Source: Oerskovia turbata (GTDB lineage: Bacteria > Actinomycetota > Actinomycetes > Actinomycetales > Cellulomonadaceae). Taken from it: a DNA stretch of 64,000 nucleotides. Below the pieces are notes generated by a model, which saw only the letters and a program-made list of their open reading frames with translations, was not told the origin of the DNA and did no database searches. Below are positions 44,373 through 52,577 of this stretch, piece by piece. The stretch is from positions 124,001 to 188,000 of the forward strand of contig NZ_JOFV01000003.1 of assembly GCF_000718325.1 (NCBI RefSeq). The letters run 5' to 3'. Each line of letters begins with the position of its first letter. The stretch's first letter is position 1. A program made the position numbers and the translations under genes.

Positions 44373-44857
44373 TGCGCCCTCATCCTCGACGTCGCACCAC
44401 GGCCGCCATACTGCTTGCCCCGCTCCTGCTCCTGACCGCGTGCTCGGGATCCTCGGAGAAGGACGCCCAGGACGTCCGCGAGGCGATCGTCGCCAACGCC
44501 CCCGGCGTCGAGGACGCCATGGTGCGCTACCGCACGGACGTCCTCGCGAACGACCTCGACATCCGGCTCTCCATGCCCACGACCAGCGCGGAGGACGACG
44601 CGGCACTCCTGGCAGCCATCGACGTCGCCCTCGACCAGGCCTGGAACACCTCCCCGTCCGCACCGTCGAACATCAACCTCGACGTCGTCGTCGCTCCGTT
44701 CACCGACGGGGACCGCATCGGAGACTCCCGGGCCGTCGCCATGGAAGACAGGGGAATCGACGAAGCCCTCGGCCTGGAGAACGGCACCAACCGGTCCTCG
44801 GTGGCCGTCCAGTCAGATGTCCTGGCGGAGCGCTACGGCCAGCGGTCCGACACATGA
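44372..44857 (+). CDS. Putative lipoprotein
   Basis: 161 residues from GTG 44372, which shares a base with the upstream TAG. Arg-rich N-terminus, hydrophobic core and lipobox LLTAC (cysteine near residue 24). The mature part contains DVREAIVANAPGVEDAMVRY and INLDVVVAPFTDGD. The following protein (INLDIVLDQRRPEDRLGDGRA) resembles it in the latter stretch, so the two share a domain. Function unknown. Confidence 0.75.
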   Translation: MRPHPRRRTTAAILLAPLLLLTACSGSSEKDAQDVREAIVANAPGVEDAMVRYRTDVLANDLDIRLSMPTTSAEDDAALLAAIDVALDQAWNTSPSAPSNINLDVVVAPFTDGDRIGDSRAVAMEDRGIDEALGLENGTNRSSVAVQSDVLAERYGQRSDT

Positions 44858-45318
44858 GTCTCGATCCGCGAGAGCTTCTCCGCCTGCTCGGTGGTGCCCG
44901 GCGTCATCGCACGGACCCCACGGACGACGCCGTCGCCGTCGCCGCCCGTGCCTCGAACCCCTACGTCGCCGCGTCGATCGGCCGGACCCGGGTCTCGCCC
45001 TTCACCACCGATCTCGACCTGCGCATCTATCTGCCCCGGCTCGCCGCAGAACAGCCCGGCACGATCGCGGAGGTCGTCGAGGCAGCTGCCATGGCTGCGT
45101 GGAGATCGTCATCGCGCCATGTCGACGCCATCAACCTCGACATCGTCCTCGATCAGCGGCGACCCGAGGACCGCCTGGGCGACGGCCGGGCCATGCGTGT
45201 CTCACCACTGGAACACGCGTTGGGCCCTGGCGTGCTCTTCTCATGGAGACGACTGACCTTTCCCGAGGCCGAGCTGGTACGGCGCTTCGGTGCCAGACCC
45301 CAGGAGAGGAGCCGATGA
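44854..45318 (+). CDS. Hypothetical protein paralogous to the lipoprotein
   Basis: 154 residues, soluble. The region LDLRIYLPR...AINLDIVLDQRRPEDRLGDGRAMRVS parallels LDIRLSMPT...INLDVVVAPFTDGDRIGDSRAVAM in the preceding lipoprotein, suggesting duplication with loss of the signal peptide. ATG overlaps the previous stop (ATGA at 44854) and the stop overlaps the next start (45315). Confidence 0.72.
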   Translation: MSLDPRELLRLLGGARRHRTDPTDDAVAVAARASNPYVAASIGRTRVSPFTTDLDLRIYLPRLAAEQPGTIAEVVEAAAMAAWRSSSRHVDAINLDIVLDQRRPEDRLGDGRAMRVSPLEHALGPGVLFSWRRLTFPEAELVRRFGARPQERSR

Positions 45319-45398
45319 CCAGCGTGCCTCTCCCGTTGCGCAGCGCGGCCGACGCCCCCGACCTGATCACCTTCGACGGGCAGCGGGTCGGCACATGA
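45315..45398 (+). CDS. 27-residue micro-ORF in the operon
   Basis: Starts with an ATGA overlap and ends with another (45395-45398). The peptide begins MTSVPLPLRSAADAP and ends GQRVGT. It may be a real coupling peptide or the stub of a gene lost by deletion. No homologue recognised. Confidence 0.45.
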   Translation: MTSVPLPLRSAADAPDLITFDGQRVGT

Positions 45399-45463
45399 CC
45401 GCCGACCACCGAAGCTTCCTCGGCCCGCGCGCCAGTACCCGAGACGAGGCAGACCCACCATGA
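45395..45463 (+). CDS. 22-residue micro-ORF in the operon
   Basis: ATG overlaps the previous micro-ORF stop, and the TGA at 45461-45463 overlaps the ATG of the next gene at 45460. Peptide begins MTADHRSFLGPRAS. Keeps ribosomes coupled across a region without a larger gene. Confidence 0.42.
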   Translation: MTADHRSFLGPRASTRDEADPP

Positions 45464-46110
45464 GCACCACCCCGACGCCCCCGGCCGAGCGGCAGGAGCC
45501 CGCCCCGCCGGCTCCCCTCCCGCAGCTTCGCCTGCGACTGCCAGGGAACTGGTGGCAGGTCCCGTTGCACGACCGCGCCGAGGCACGCGCCTCGGTCCGT
45601 CGGCTCGTGGCGGCGCAGGTCGGCCCGGCCGACGACCGTGCGAACGTACGGATCGAGCTCGAACGCCGCGTCCTCGGTGCGCTCGACGACGCCATCGGTG
45701 GTGACGGCCAGGCGTTCCACGTGGCCCTGTCGATCGTCCCGGGCGTGCCGCTGCCGGTCACGGCGATGGTCTCGCTCCCCGCGCAGCAGCTCACTCCCGC
45801 GATCGGCACCAGTGCCTCCGCGACCATGGCGATCCTCGAACGTGGCCTCGCGGACCTCACCGACGGCGGCGCCGACTCCCTGCACCGCTTCACCGCGGGA
45901 GCCTCGGAGGTCGCCCGACGTACACGCCGGCACGTCGTCGCCGACCCGGACAGCGACGAGAACCTCCCGACCGTGGCGGTCGAGTACTGGATGACCGTCC
46001 CGGGGACCAAGCGGTTCGTCCTGGTGGCCTTCAGCGCACCGGCGGGCGAGCTCGAGGAGCCGTTGACCGGGCTCTTCGACCAGATCGTCCGCGTCAGCTC
46101 GTGGGACTGA
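45460..46110 (+). CDS. Hypothetical protein of the WXG-like operon
   Basis: 216 residues, soluble. N-terminal Pro-rich tail, then LRLRLPGNWWQVPLHDRAEARASVRRLV and later VEYWMTVPGTKRFVLVAFSAP. Proteins with an LPxxWWxVPL start occur beside WXG-type genes in related actinobacteria, to my knowledge without assigned function. Last gene of the operon. Confidence 0.7.
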   Translation: MSTTPTPPAERQEPAPPAPLPQLRLRLPGNWWQVPLHDRAEARASVRRLVAAQVGPADDRANVRIELERRVLGALDDAIGGDGQAFHVALSIVPGVPLPVTAMVSLPAQQLTPAIGTSASATMAILERGLADLTDGGADSLHRFTAGASEVARRTRRHVVADPDSDENLPTVAVEYWMTVPGTKRFVLVAFSAPAGELEEPLTGLFDQIVRVSSWD

Positions 46111-46158
46111 TGCACGTATCGCGCGATCGCGGGCGGGCTCGCGTCCCTGGTCCGACGG

Positions 46159-46434
46159 CTACGACCGGTGGTTCGCGCCGGACATCGAGCTGTTCGTCCG
46201 ACCGATGTACCGCCGCACATGAGTGTCCGCGCCACGGACGTCGCGCACGTCCGACCGGGTCTCCCTCCGGTGGTCGTGCCGCTCGCCGGCGTTGCGGTAT
46301 CGCCGCCACGTCAACCAGTAGAAGAGCGGGCCGGCGAGGAGGAGCGCGCCCACGACGACGAGCTTCACGAACCCCTCCTCGCCGGACGAGGACTCCGCGA
46401 CGACCGTGAGCGCATCCAGCGCGAGCGCGTGCAT
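46159..46434 (-). CDS. Small single-pass membrane protein
   Basis: 91 residues. One helix (about 22-43, FVKLVVVGALLLAGPLFYWLTW) and a basic, His/Arg-rich cytoplasmic tail. ATG 46434 overlaps the stop of the zinc-ribbon gene (ATGA), so it is coupled to it. Unknown function; probably part of the SPFH/zinc-ribbon module. Confidence 0.68.
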   Translation of the reverse strand: MHALALDALTVVAESSSGEEGFVKLVVVGALLLAGPLFYWLTWRRYRNAGERHDHRRETRSDVRDVRGADTHVRRYIGRTNSSMSGANHRS

Positions 46435-47738
46435 CAGAACCCGATCATGACGAAGAGGGCTGCCACGGCCGCCACGGCCTCGACGACGACGGACACCGCG
46501 AACAACCGGCGACGGTTGACCGGGACGGACCCCATGGTCTCCCCCGTCCTGCCGTTGACGGCGACGTAGTGCAGGAGCGAGCTCCCGTTCTTGCGGACCT
46601 CGTGGTACGAGTACAGCCACACCGGCAGGTAGGCGGCGACCCATCGCTCGCCCACGACGTCGAGCCGCTGCTGGTCCCAACGGACACCGCGGTCGTAGGC
46701 GTCGATCATGTCCAACGCCCGGTACCGGGCGATCTCCTTGGCCTGCACCAGCGCCGGACCACGCACGTCGTCGACGTCCGTGTCGCGGCGCTCGGCGGTG
46801 AAGCCCGAGAGGTAGTTCGAGTCGTAGCGCACCGCGTTCTCGACGTCGAACGGCAGGATCGCGTTGATGACGTTGTTCGTCCTCGCACCCGCGGTGTGGT
46901 CCCGCCGATCTGCGGACGACTCGATCGTCAGGTCGTCGACGTGCAGGTCGAACTCGCGCACCACGTCGTAGAGGTCGAAGTCGTAGCGCCGCTCGTCGCG
47001 CTCCTCGCCGTCGGCGCCCTTGACCTTGACCGTGTACGACCGCACCAGGCGCTCACCCTGCCCGGCCAGGCGCGCCTCGGCGTTGAGGTCCGCGACGAGG
47101 TACGGCATGTAGACGCCGACGACGGTCTCCGGGCTGAACTCCGCACGGAACGTCTGGTGGGCGTAGAACTGCCGCTTGCCGACGAACTCACGGATGTGCG
47201 CGACGGCCACGTCCTTGGGCAGCCGGAACGGCAGCACGACGTCGGGCACCGCGCCGTTCGGGACCTGCTGGTTGACCGAGAGCACGTTGCGGCACCAGTG
47301 GCATCGCGCCTGGGTGCCGTGCGCGGTGTCGACGACGACGTCCGCCCCGCACGCCGAGCACCGGAACGTGAGGACCTCGTCGGTCGACGGGACGATGTCA
47401 GCCGTGCCCGACCCACCCACGACACCGCGCAGGGCACCGATGTCGCCGTCGAGACCGAGATCGACGAGCGTGTCGGCATCCGCCCACTCGTACCGGCAGA
47501 ACCCGCAGCGCAGGTTCCCCGTCGCGACGTTGAGCGAGATCTCGGTCGCCCCGCACCGCGCGCACCTGACCAGGCCGTCCTTCGCCCCGTCGTCGGTGCG
47601 GACGACGGTCGGACCGTCCGGAGTCGGTCCGTCGGTCGCAGGCGCATCGGTCGCAGGCGCATCGGTCGCAGGCGCGCCGGTCGAGACCGGTGAGGGTGGC
47701 TGCGGTGGCGCGACGGGCTCGGGCTGGTGAACGGTCAT
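46434..47738 (-). CDS. Zinc-ribbon membrane protein (TFIIB-type ribbon)
   Basis: 434 residues. N-terminal low-complexity region repeating ATDAP (15-bp tandem units near 47629-47690), then zinc ribbons CARCGA...CGFC and CSACGA...CHWC, a long soluble domain and a final hydrophobic helix (SVVVEAVAAVAALFVMIGF). Family members are annotated as TFIIB-type zinc-ribbon proteins and often sit beside SPFH genes, as here (11 bp from the SPFH stop). Function unknown; membrane stress is a guess. Confidence 0.78.
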   Translation of the reverse strand: MTVHQPEPVAPPQPPSPVSTGAPATDAPATDAPATDGPTPDGPTVVRTDDGAKDGLVRCARCGATEISLNVATGNLRCGFCRYEWADADTLVDLGLDGDIGALRGVVGGSGTADIVPSTDEVLTFRCSACGADVVVDTAHGTQARCHWCRNVLSVNQQVPNGAVPDVVLPFRLPKDVAVAHIREFVGKRQFYAHQTFRAEFSPETVVGVYMPYLVADLNAEARLAGQGERLVRSYTVKVKGADGEERDERRYDFDLYDVVREFDLHVDDLTIESSADRRDHTAGARTNNVINAILPFDVENAVRYDSNYLSGFTAERRDTDVDDVRGPALVQAKEIARYRALDMIDAYDRGVRWDQQRLDVVGERWVAAYLPVWLYSYHEVRKNGSSLLHYVAVNGRTGETMGSVPVNRRRLFAVSVVVEAVAAVAALFVMIGF

Positions 47739-47748
47739 CGTCGGTCCC

Positions 47749-48969
47749 TCAGAACCCGAGGACCTTGGCCTTGGCGGCGTCGTAGTCCGCCTGGGTGATG
47801 AGGCCCTGGTCGAGCAGCGACTTGAACTGGGTGAGCTTCGCCACGGGGTCGTCGGCCGCCGGTGCGGGTGCGGGCGGCGCGGCGGGTGCGGGCGTCTGCT
47901 GGACCGGGACCTGCTGGACGGGTACCACGGGCTGCTGCAGCCCGGCCATGGCCCCACCTGCGGCGTTCATCCCCATGCCGAGGATCGCCATGTTCGCCCC
48001 GCCTCCCGCACCGCCCGGGTTCTCCCCCGCGGCCTGGATGCCGCGTGCGGCGGCCTGCTGGAGGAACGAGTTGCCCCGGGCACCGGCGAGCGCGTCGGCC
48101 TTCTTGACGTCGCTGAGCAGCGCACGCGTGTCCTCGTCGTACTCGATCGCCGCGAGCGCGACCTTGACAATCGACAGTCCGCGGTAGGACGTCCACTGGT
48201 AGCCCTCCTCGACGGCACCCGCCAGGGACTGCGCGAAGCCGACCGAGTCGCTCTGGATCCGGGTGATCCGGTTCCCCTTGTCGGGGTCGTTGGTGTAGCT
48301 CGAGAAGGCTGCTGCGAGCGAGCCGACGACCTCGGTGAAGAGCTGGCTCGCGGCGTCGTTGTCGAGGTCGGTGAAGTCGAAGACCTTCGCGCTCGCACCG
48401 AGGTACGTGAGCGGCACGAACTGCTTGACGAAGAGGATCGGGTCGACGATGCGCAGGGAGTAGGTGCCGCGCGTGATCGCCCCGACCTGGGCGCCGAGGT
48501 AGGCGTCGTCCCAGTAGATCTCCGACTGCGTGCCGAACCGGTTGTTCGGCAGCTCCTTGAGGTTCACGTAGAAGCCGAGCTGCTGCGACCCGGGCTGCCC
48601 GCCGAACTTGAACCGCTCCCACGACGTCGTGATCAGGGGACTCAGGATGCCGTTGCCGGCGAAGATCGACTGGGAGTTCTGGTCGTCGGACGTGTAGACG
48701 TACCCGCCCGGCTCGGCCACGAATCCCGTGAGGGCACCGTCCTGGAAGGTCAGGAGACCGTAGCCCTCGGGGACGACGAAGCGGCTCCCGTTGGTGATGA
48801 TGTTCGCGGAGCCCTTGGTGTTGGCCCCACGCCCGGCGTTCTGCCCCTGCGCGACGGCCGGGAAGAGCGCGGCGGTCGGCGCGAGGTTCGTCGGCGGCGT
48901 CAGGAAGTCCTTCCACTGGTCCGCGAGCGTGCCTCCGAGGGCACCAGCAAAGGCCTTGATGAATCCCAT
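47749..48969 (-). CDS. SPFH-domain protein with C-terminal SHOCT
   Basis: 406 residues, YdjI/virion-core-like SPFH family. ATG 48969 with GGAGAG. N-terminal amphipathic start MGFIKAFAGAL, SPFH domain about 40-290 (VVPEGYGLLTFQDGALTG, YVNLKELPNNRFGTQSEIYWDD, RGTYSLRIVDPILFVKQFVP). Gly/Ala/Met and Pro/Gln linkers follow, and the SHOCT motif KLTQFKSLLDQGLITQADYDAAKAKVLGF closes the protein. Likely a membrane-associated scaffold in one transcript with the zinc-ribbon gene. Confidence 0.85.
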   Translation of the reverse strand: MGFIKAFAGALGGTLADQWKDFLTPPTNLAPTAALFPAVAQGQNAGRGANTKGSANIITNGSRFVVPEGYGLLTFQDGALTGFVAEPGGYVYTSDDQNSQSIFAGNGILSPLITTSWERFKFGGQPGSQQLGFYVNLKELPNNRFGTQSEIYWDDAYLGAQVGAITRGTYSLRIVDPILFVKQFVPLTYLGASAKVFDFTDLDNDAASQLFTEVVGSLAAAFSSYTNDPDKGNRITRIQSDSVGFAQSLAGAVEEGYQWTSYRGLSIVKVALAAIEYDEDTRALLSDVKKADALAGARGNSFLQQAAARGIQAAGENPGGAGGGANMAILGMGMNAAGGAMAGLQQPVVPVQQVPVQQTPAPAAPPAPAPAADDPVAKLTQFKSLLDQGLITQADYDAAKAKVLGF

Positions 48970-49131
48970 CGAGCTCTCCGTCCGATCGGGCGGACGGCGC
49001 CGCGCGTGACCTGTGTTCGTCGCGTCGGGCCGTGTGGGTCCGTCCGCGATCGGCACAGTATCGACTTTCGTTCCGGAACGGAACTATCGGCGAGTTTCCG
49101 GCGCATCGCCTCTCACGGACCGGACGTCGAG

Positions 49132-49225
49132 GGTGACGACCCCACCCGCCGACGGTGACGGCCCCACCCGCCGAGGGTGACCGACCCGCCCGCCGACGGT
49201 GACCGACCCGCCCGCCGACGGTGAC
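49132..49225 (+). repeat. GGTGAC direct repeat array, copy B
   Basis: GGTGAC at 49132, 49154, 49176, 49198 and 49220: five units, each exactly 22 bp apart, mostly preceded by CGCCGAC or CGCCGAG. Intergenic, upstream of the Nudix gene. Confidence 0.95.
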
Positions 49226-49249
49226 GCACCGGATGACAGGATGTTCCCC

Positions 49250-49678
49250 GTGACCTCCCCCACCCCCCTCGCAGAACCTCTGAAGACCGTCGGCTGGATC
49301 CACGTCGTGGACGGGCGGCTGCTCGTCGTCCGCAGCCGGGACAACGACCTGTTCTTCATGCCGGGCGGCAAGCTCGATCCCGGCGAGAGCGACGAGCAGG
49401 CACTGGTCCGGGAGATCGAGGAGGAGCTCGGCGTGCTGCTCGACCCGGCCACCGTGACGTCCGGGTTCGTCGCCGAGGCGCCCGGTCATGGCCTGGGCGG
49501 GCGGCTCGTGCAGATGCACTGCCTCTACGCCGAGCCGCTCCCCGGCTCCCCCGAGCCGACACCCCGTGCCGAGGTCGGCGAGCTCACCTGGCTCGGTGCG
49601 CAGGACGCGCACCGGGTGCCGCCCGCGGGCCGGATCGTGCTCGAGCGTCTGGCGGCGAGCGGCGAGCTCGCGGCCTGA
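49250..49678 (+). CDS. Nudix hydrolase
   Basis: 142 residues. Nudix box GGKLDPGESDEQALVREIEEELG matches G-x5-E-x7-REUxEExGU. Residues before it (VVRSRDNDLFFMPG) and after (VTSGFVAEAPGHGLGGRLVQMHCLYAE) are typical of MutT-like NTP hydrolases of actinobacteria. GTG 49250 preferred (AGG 9 bp upstream); ATG 49241 is possible. A GGTGAC array ends 25 bp before the start. Confidence 0.88.
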   Translation: MTSPTPLAEPLKTVGWIHVVDGRLLVVRSRDNDLFFMPGGKLDPGESDEQALVREIEEELGVLLDPATVTSGFVAEAPGHGLGGRLVQMHCLYAEPLPGSPEPTPRAEVGELTWLGAQDAHRVPPAGRIVLERLAASGELAA

Positions 49679-49705
49679 CCCTGCGGAACATCCGAGCGGG
49701 TCGGC

Positions 49706-49787
49706 GGCGAACATGCGGTTGCCGCTCGCCGAGCATGCGGTCAGCGTCCGGATCCGGCCCGATCGCGACGTCAACCGCATGTTCGGC
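49706..49787 (+). repeat. 82-bp three-box repeat, copy 2
   Basis: Boxes at 49706-49721, 49728-49743 (direct) and 49772-49787 (inverted): offsets 0, 22 and 66, identical to copy 1. Lies between the convergent Nudix and hemA genes. Confidence 0.92.
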
Positions 49788-49801
49788 ACCGAGGGGTCGG
49801 C

Positions 49802-51364
49802 TCAGCGGCCGGCGCACACCTCGTCGCGGTCCGGCACGTCGGCGCTCAGGATCGCCGCCTCGGCGTCGGCCACCACTGCCGAGGCCTCCTCGCGGGCCGC
49901 AGCCAGCGCCGACGCCCGTGCCGCGACGATCGCGTCGTGCAGCTCGGCGTGCACGCGTCGCCGGACGGAACGTGCGAGCGCCTCGGTGTCGGCGTCGTCG
50001 ACCTGGCCGCCCGCGGCCCGGCGCTCGGCCACGCGTTCGGCGACCTCGGCCGCGATGCGCCGGTCGGCGTCGTCGAGCAGCGCGACGACCGCGGTGTCGG
50101 CCGCGCGCCCCAGGCGGGTCTCCTCGAAGTCCTGCGTCGCACGGTCCACGATCGTCCGCGCCTGCCCGACGACGAGCGACCCCAGGGCGGGTGAGTGCGC
50201 CTTGAGGGAGGCCAGGTCGTAGAGCAGGACGCCGTCGAGGTCCGCGACCCGCGGGTCCACGTCGCGGTGGAGGGCGAGGTCGAGGACGACCATGGGCCGG
50301 TGCGGCGCCTCGTCGCCGACGGCCTCCGCGGCGCGGGACCGGGCGCGGACGACTGCGGCGGCGTCGAGCACGTGCCCCAGGGCGTCACCGCCGCCCACGA
50401 AGAAGCCACCATCGACCGGGGCGTCGTCACCCTCGACGACCAGCACGTCACCCTCGGCCGGGTTGCCGTCACCCTCGGCGAGCAGCACGTCACCCTCGGC
50501 GACCAGCACGTCGCCCTCGGCACCCCGCCCGGTCACCCTCGGCGCACCGGCACCAGCACCAGCACCAGCACCGGCACCGGCACCCGCAGCCAGCGCCCGT
50601 CCCCGCGCACCGCTGCACGACACGACGAGGTCGGCGTCCTCGAGGGCCTCCACGAGGTCGGTCACGGCCTCGACGCCGCGGTCGGCCGCGAACTGCTCGG
50701 CGCGCCCCGACCCCGAGTACACGCGCACGTCGTCGCAGCCGCGGGCCCGCAGCGCGGCGAGCGACGCCCCGGCGTACGACCCGGTGCCGATGAGCACGGC
50801 GCGGACCTGGCGCCAGGGCGGCAGCTCGGCGCTCGCGAGGTCGAGCCCGAGGGACACGACCGACCGGCCGTTGCCCCCGAGGGTCGTCTCGTTGCTGATC
50901 TTCTTGGAGGTGCGCGACGCGGTCTGGAAGAGGAGCTCGAGCGTGGAGGACGTCACGCCGCCCTCCCGGGCTTCTTCGAGGGCGCGTTTGACCTGCCCGG
51001 CGATCTCTCGCTCTCCCACGACCATCGAGTCGAGGCCGGCGGCGACCTCGAAGAGGTGGGCGGCGACGTCGGGCCCTGTGCGGGTCGAGAACGCGCGGAC
51101 GGCGACGTCCTCCGTGACGCCCGACGCGGCGGCGACGAGTCGCGCGACCTCGCGCGACGCGTGCTGCACACCCCAGCCGTCGACGGGCGACTCGACGTCC
51201 AGGTACACCTCGAACCGGTTGCACGTCGCCACGACGACGGCACCGGTGATCGCTTCGCAGGTCGCGACGGCTGCCCGTCCGACCGACCCGGCTCCGGTGG
51301 ACAGGAGCTCGAGGGTGGACATGTCCAGCTCGTGGTGACTTGCAGTCATCGACAGGAGAACCAC
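49802..51364 (-). CDS. hemA: Glutamyl-tRNA reductase, with a large repeat-derived insertion
   Basis: 520 residues, about 75-100 more than usual. Catalytic cysteine C48 in VVATCNRFEVY, NADPH domain RAVLIGTGSYAGASLAALR, and C-terminal dimerisation helices. GTG 51364 is chosen because the actinobacterial start VLLSxxASHHELD begins there and GGAG precedes it. Residues about 258-335, between VVSCSGARGRALAA and RPMVVLDLALHRDVD, are an insertion. It begins with an Ala-Gly run (a 6-bp tandem repeat) and continues with AEGDVLVAEGDVLLAEGDG (a 21-bp tandem repeat). The reaction is glutamyl-tRNA to glutamate-1-semialdehyde, first step of heme synthesis. Divergent from hemE, starts 49 bp apart. Confidence 0.93.
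   Translation of the reverse strand: MVLLSMTASHHELDMSTLELLSTGAGSVGRAAVATCEAITGAVVVATCNRFEVYLDVESPVDGWGVQHASREVARLVAAASGVTEDVAVRAFSTRTGPDVAAHLFEVAAGLDSMVVGEREIAGQVKRALEEAREGGVTSSTLELLFQTASRTSKKISNETTLGGNGRSVVSLGLDLASAELPPWRQVRAVLIGTGSYAGASLAALRARGCDDVRVYSGSGRAEQFAADRGVEAVTDLVEALEDADLVVSCSGARGRALAAGAGAGAGAGAGAGAPRVTGRGAEGDVLVAEGDVLLAEGDGNPAEGDVLVVEGDDAPVDGGFFVGGGDALGHVLDAAAVVRARSRAAEAVGDEAPHRPMVVLDLALHRDVDPRVADLDGVLLYDLASLKAHSPALGSLVVGQARTIVDRATQDFEETRLGRAADTAVVALLDDADRRIAAEVAERVAERRAAGGQVDDADTEALARSVRRRVHAELHDAIVAARASALAAAREEASAVVADAEAAILSADVPDRDEVCAGR
50426..50537 (-). repeat. 21-bp in-frame tandem repeat inside hemA
   Basis: GTCACC at 50426, 50447, 50468 and 50489, GTCGCC at 50510, then GTCACC at 50532: 21-bp spacing except for the last. 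On the coding strand the core is GCCGAGGGTGAC, the same as the intergenic arrays, but the period is seven codons. It is followed at about 50543-50590 by a (GCACCN) tandem encoding Ala-Gly. Confidence 0.95.
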
Positions 51365-51413
51365 AGTGCTCCGATTCAATCATCGCGTCGGGCGCAAGGC
51401 AGAATCGGTTCTT

Positions 51414-52523
51414 GTGACGTTCACCGCGCTTTCCGACAACCACCCTCTCGTCGACGGTCGGACGACGAATTCCTCGCTCGTGCGCGCATTGCGCGGCGAG
51501 CGCCCCGAGACCACTCCTGTGTGGTTCATGCGACAGGCCGGGAGGTCGTTGCCCGAGTACCGCGAGCTGCGCCGGGGCGTCGGCATGCTGGACTCGTGCC
51601 TGCGCCCGGACATGGCGAGCGAGATCACGCTCCAGCCGGTGCGCCGGCACGGTGTGGACGCGGGGATCTTCTTCTCGGACATCGTGATCCCGCTCAGGCT
51701 CGCGGGGGTCGAGGTCGACATCGTCCCGGGTGTGGGCCCGGTCATGGGCCAGGCGTACCGGACGCCCGCCGACGTCGCGCGCCTCGTCGAGCACGAGCTG
51801 ACCCCGGAGTCGCTCGCCCCGGTGACGGAGGCGGTCTCGCTCACGGTCGCGGCGCTCGGGTCGACGCCTCTCATCGGTTTCGCGGGGGCGCCGTTCACGC
51901 TCGCGGCGTACCTGGTGGAGGGGCGGCCGTCGCGCGACCACCTCGCGGCGCGCACGCTCATGCACGCGGACCCGGAGTCGTGGGCGCGCCTGACGGCGTG
52001 GACGGCGCAGATCACGGGCGCGTTCCTGCGGGCGCAGGTGCTGGCGGGGGCCAGCGCGGCGCAGCTGTTCGACTCGTGGGCCGGGAGCCTGTCCCTGGAG
52101 GACTACCTCGCAGGTGCGAAGCCGGGCAGCACGGTGGCGTTGTCACAGGTCAGCGACCTGGGTGTGCCTGCGATCCACTTCGGGACGGGCACGGGGCACC
52201 TGCTGGGTGCGATGCGGGACGCCCTCACGGAGGCCGGCGTGACGCACCCGACCGTGGGTGTCGACTACCGCACGCCCCTCGACGAGGCCGCCGCGGCGCT
52301 CGGCGGGTACGTGCCGGTCCAGGGCAACATCGACCCGGCGCTGCTCGCGGCACCGTGGCCGGTGCTCGAGGCGCACGTGCGCGACGTCCTGCGTCGTGGG
52401 GGCGCGGCGCCGGGGCACGTGGTGAACCTCGGCCACGGGGTGCCGCCCGAGACGGACCCGACGGTCCTGACCCGGGTGGTCGAGCTGGTCCATTCCGTCC
52501 GGAACGTGTCAGAACCTGCGTGA
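51414..52523 (+). CDS. hemE: Uroporphyrinogen decarboxylase
   Basis: 369 residues. PVWFMRQAGRSLPEYR (substrate-binding arginines), GIFFSDIVIPL, GFAGAPFTLAAYLVEG, and VVNLGHGVPPETDP at the C-terminus. Decarboxylates uroporphyrinogen III to coproporphyrinogen III. GTG 51414 is a plausible start with no strong ribosome binding site (leaderless or weak). The last five codons (VSEPA) and the stop TGA lie inside a SEPA palindromic element. Confidence 0.95.
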   Translation: MTFTALSDNHPLVDGRTTNSSLVRALRGERPETTPVWFMRQAGRSLPEYRELRRGVGMLDSCLRPDMASEITLQPVRRHGVDAGIFFSDIVIPLRLAGVEVDIVPGVGPVMGQAYRTPADVARLVEHELTPESLAPVTEAVSLTVAALGSTPLIGFAGAPFTLAAYLVEGRPSRDHLAARTLMHADPESWARLTAWTAQITGAFLRAQVLAGASAAQLFDSWAGSLSLEDYLAGAKPGSTVALSQVSDLGVPAIHFGTGTGHLLGAMRDALTEAGVTHPTVGVDYRTPLDEAAAALGGYVPVQGNIDPALLAAPWPVLEAHVRDVLRRGGAAPGHVVNLGHGVPPETDPTVLTRVVELVHSVRNVSEPA

Positions 52524-52548
52524 CCTCTGGGTCTCGCACGGTCTGACA
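52507..52548. repeat. SEPA palindromic element, copy 4 (end of hemE)
   Basis: 42 bp. It enters hemE at the second base of codon 365 in the usual phase, and a variant base in the centre (GCG TGA) makes the hemE stop codon. The rest is intergenic, 29 bp before the next start. Confidence 0.96.
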
Positions 52549-52577
52549 CACCCTCTCAGCGGGGGCACACTTGACGT

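Noticed and set aside
49132..49225. Regular 22-bp direct repeats as a CRISPR array
   Set aside because: The conserved core is only about 12 bp and the rest is too short and similar to be spacers; no cas genes are present.
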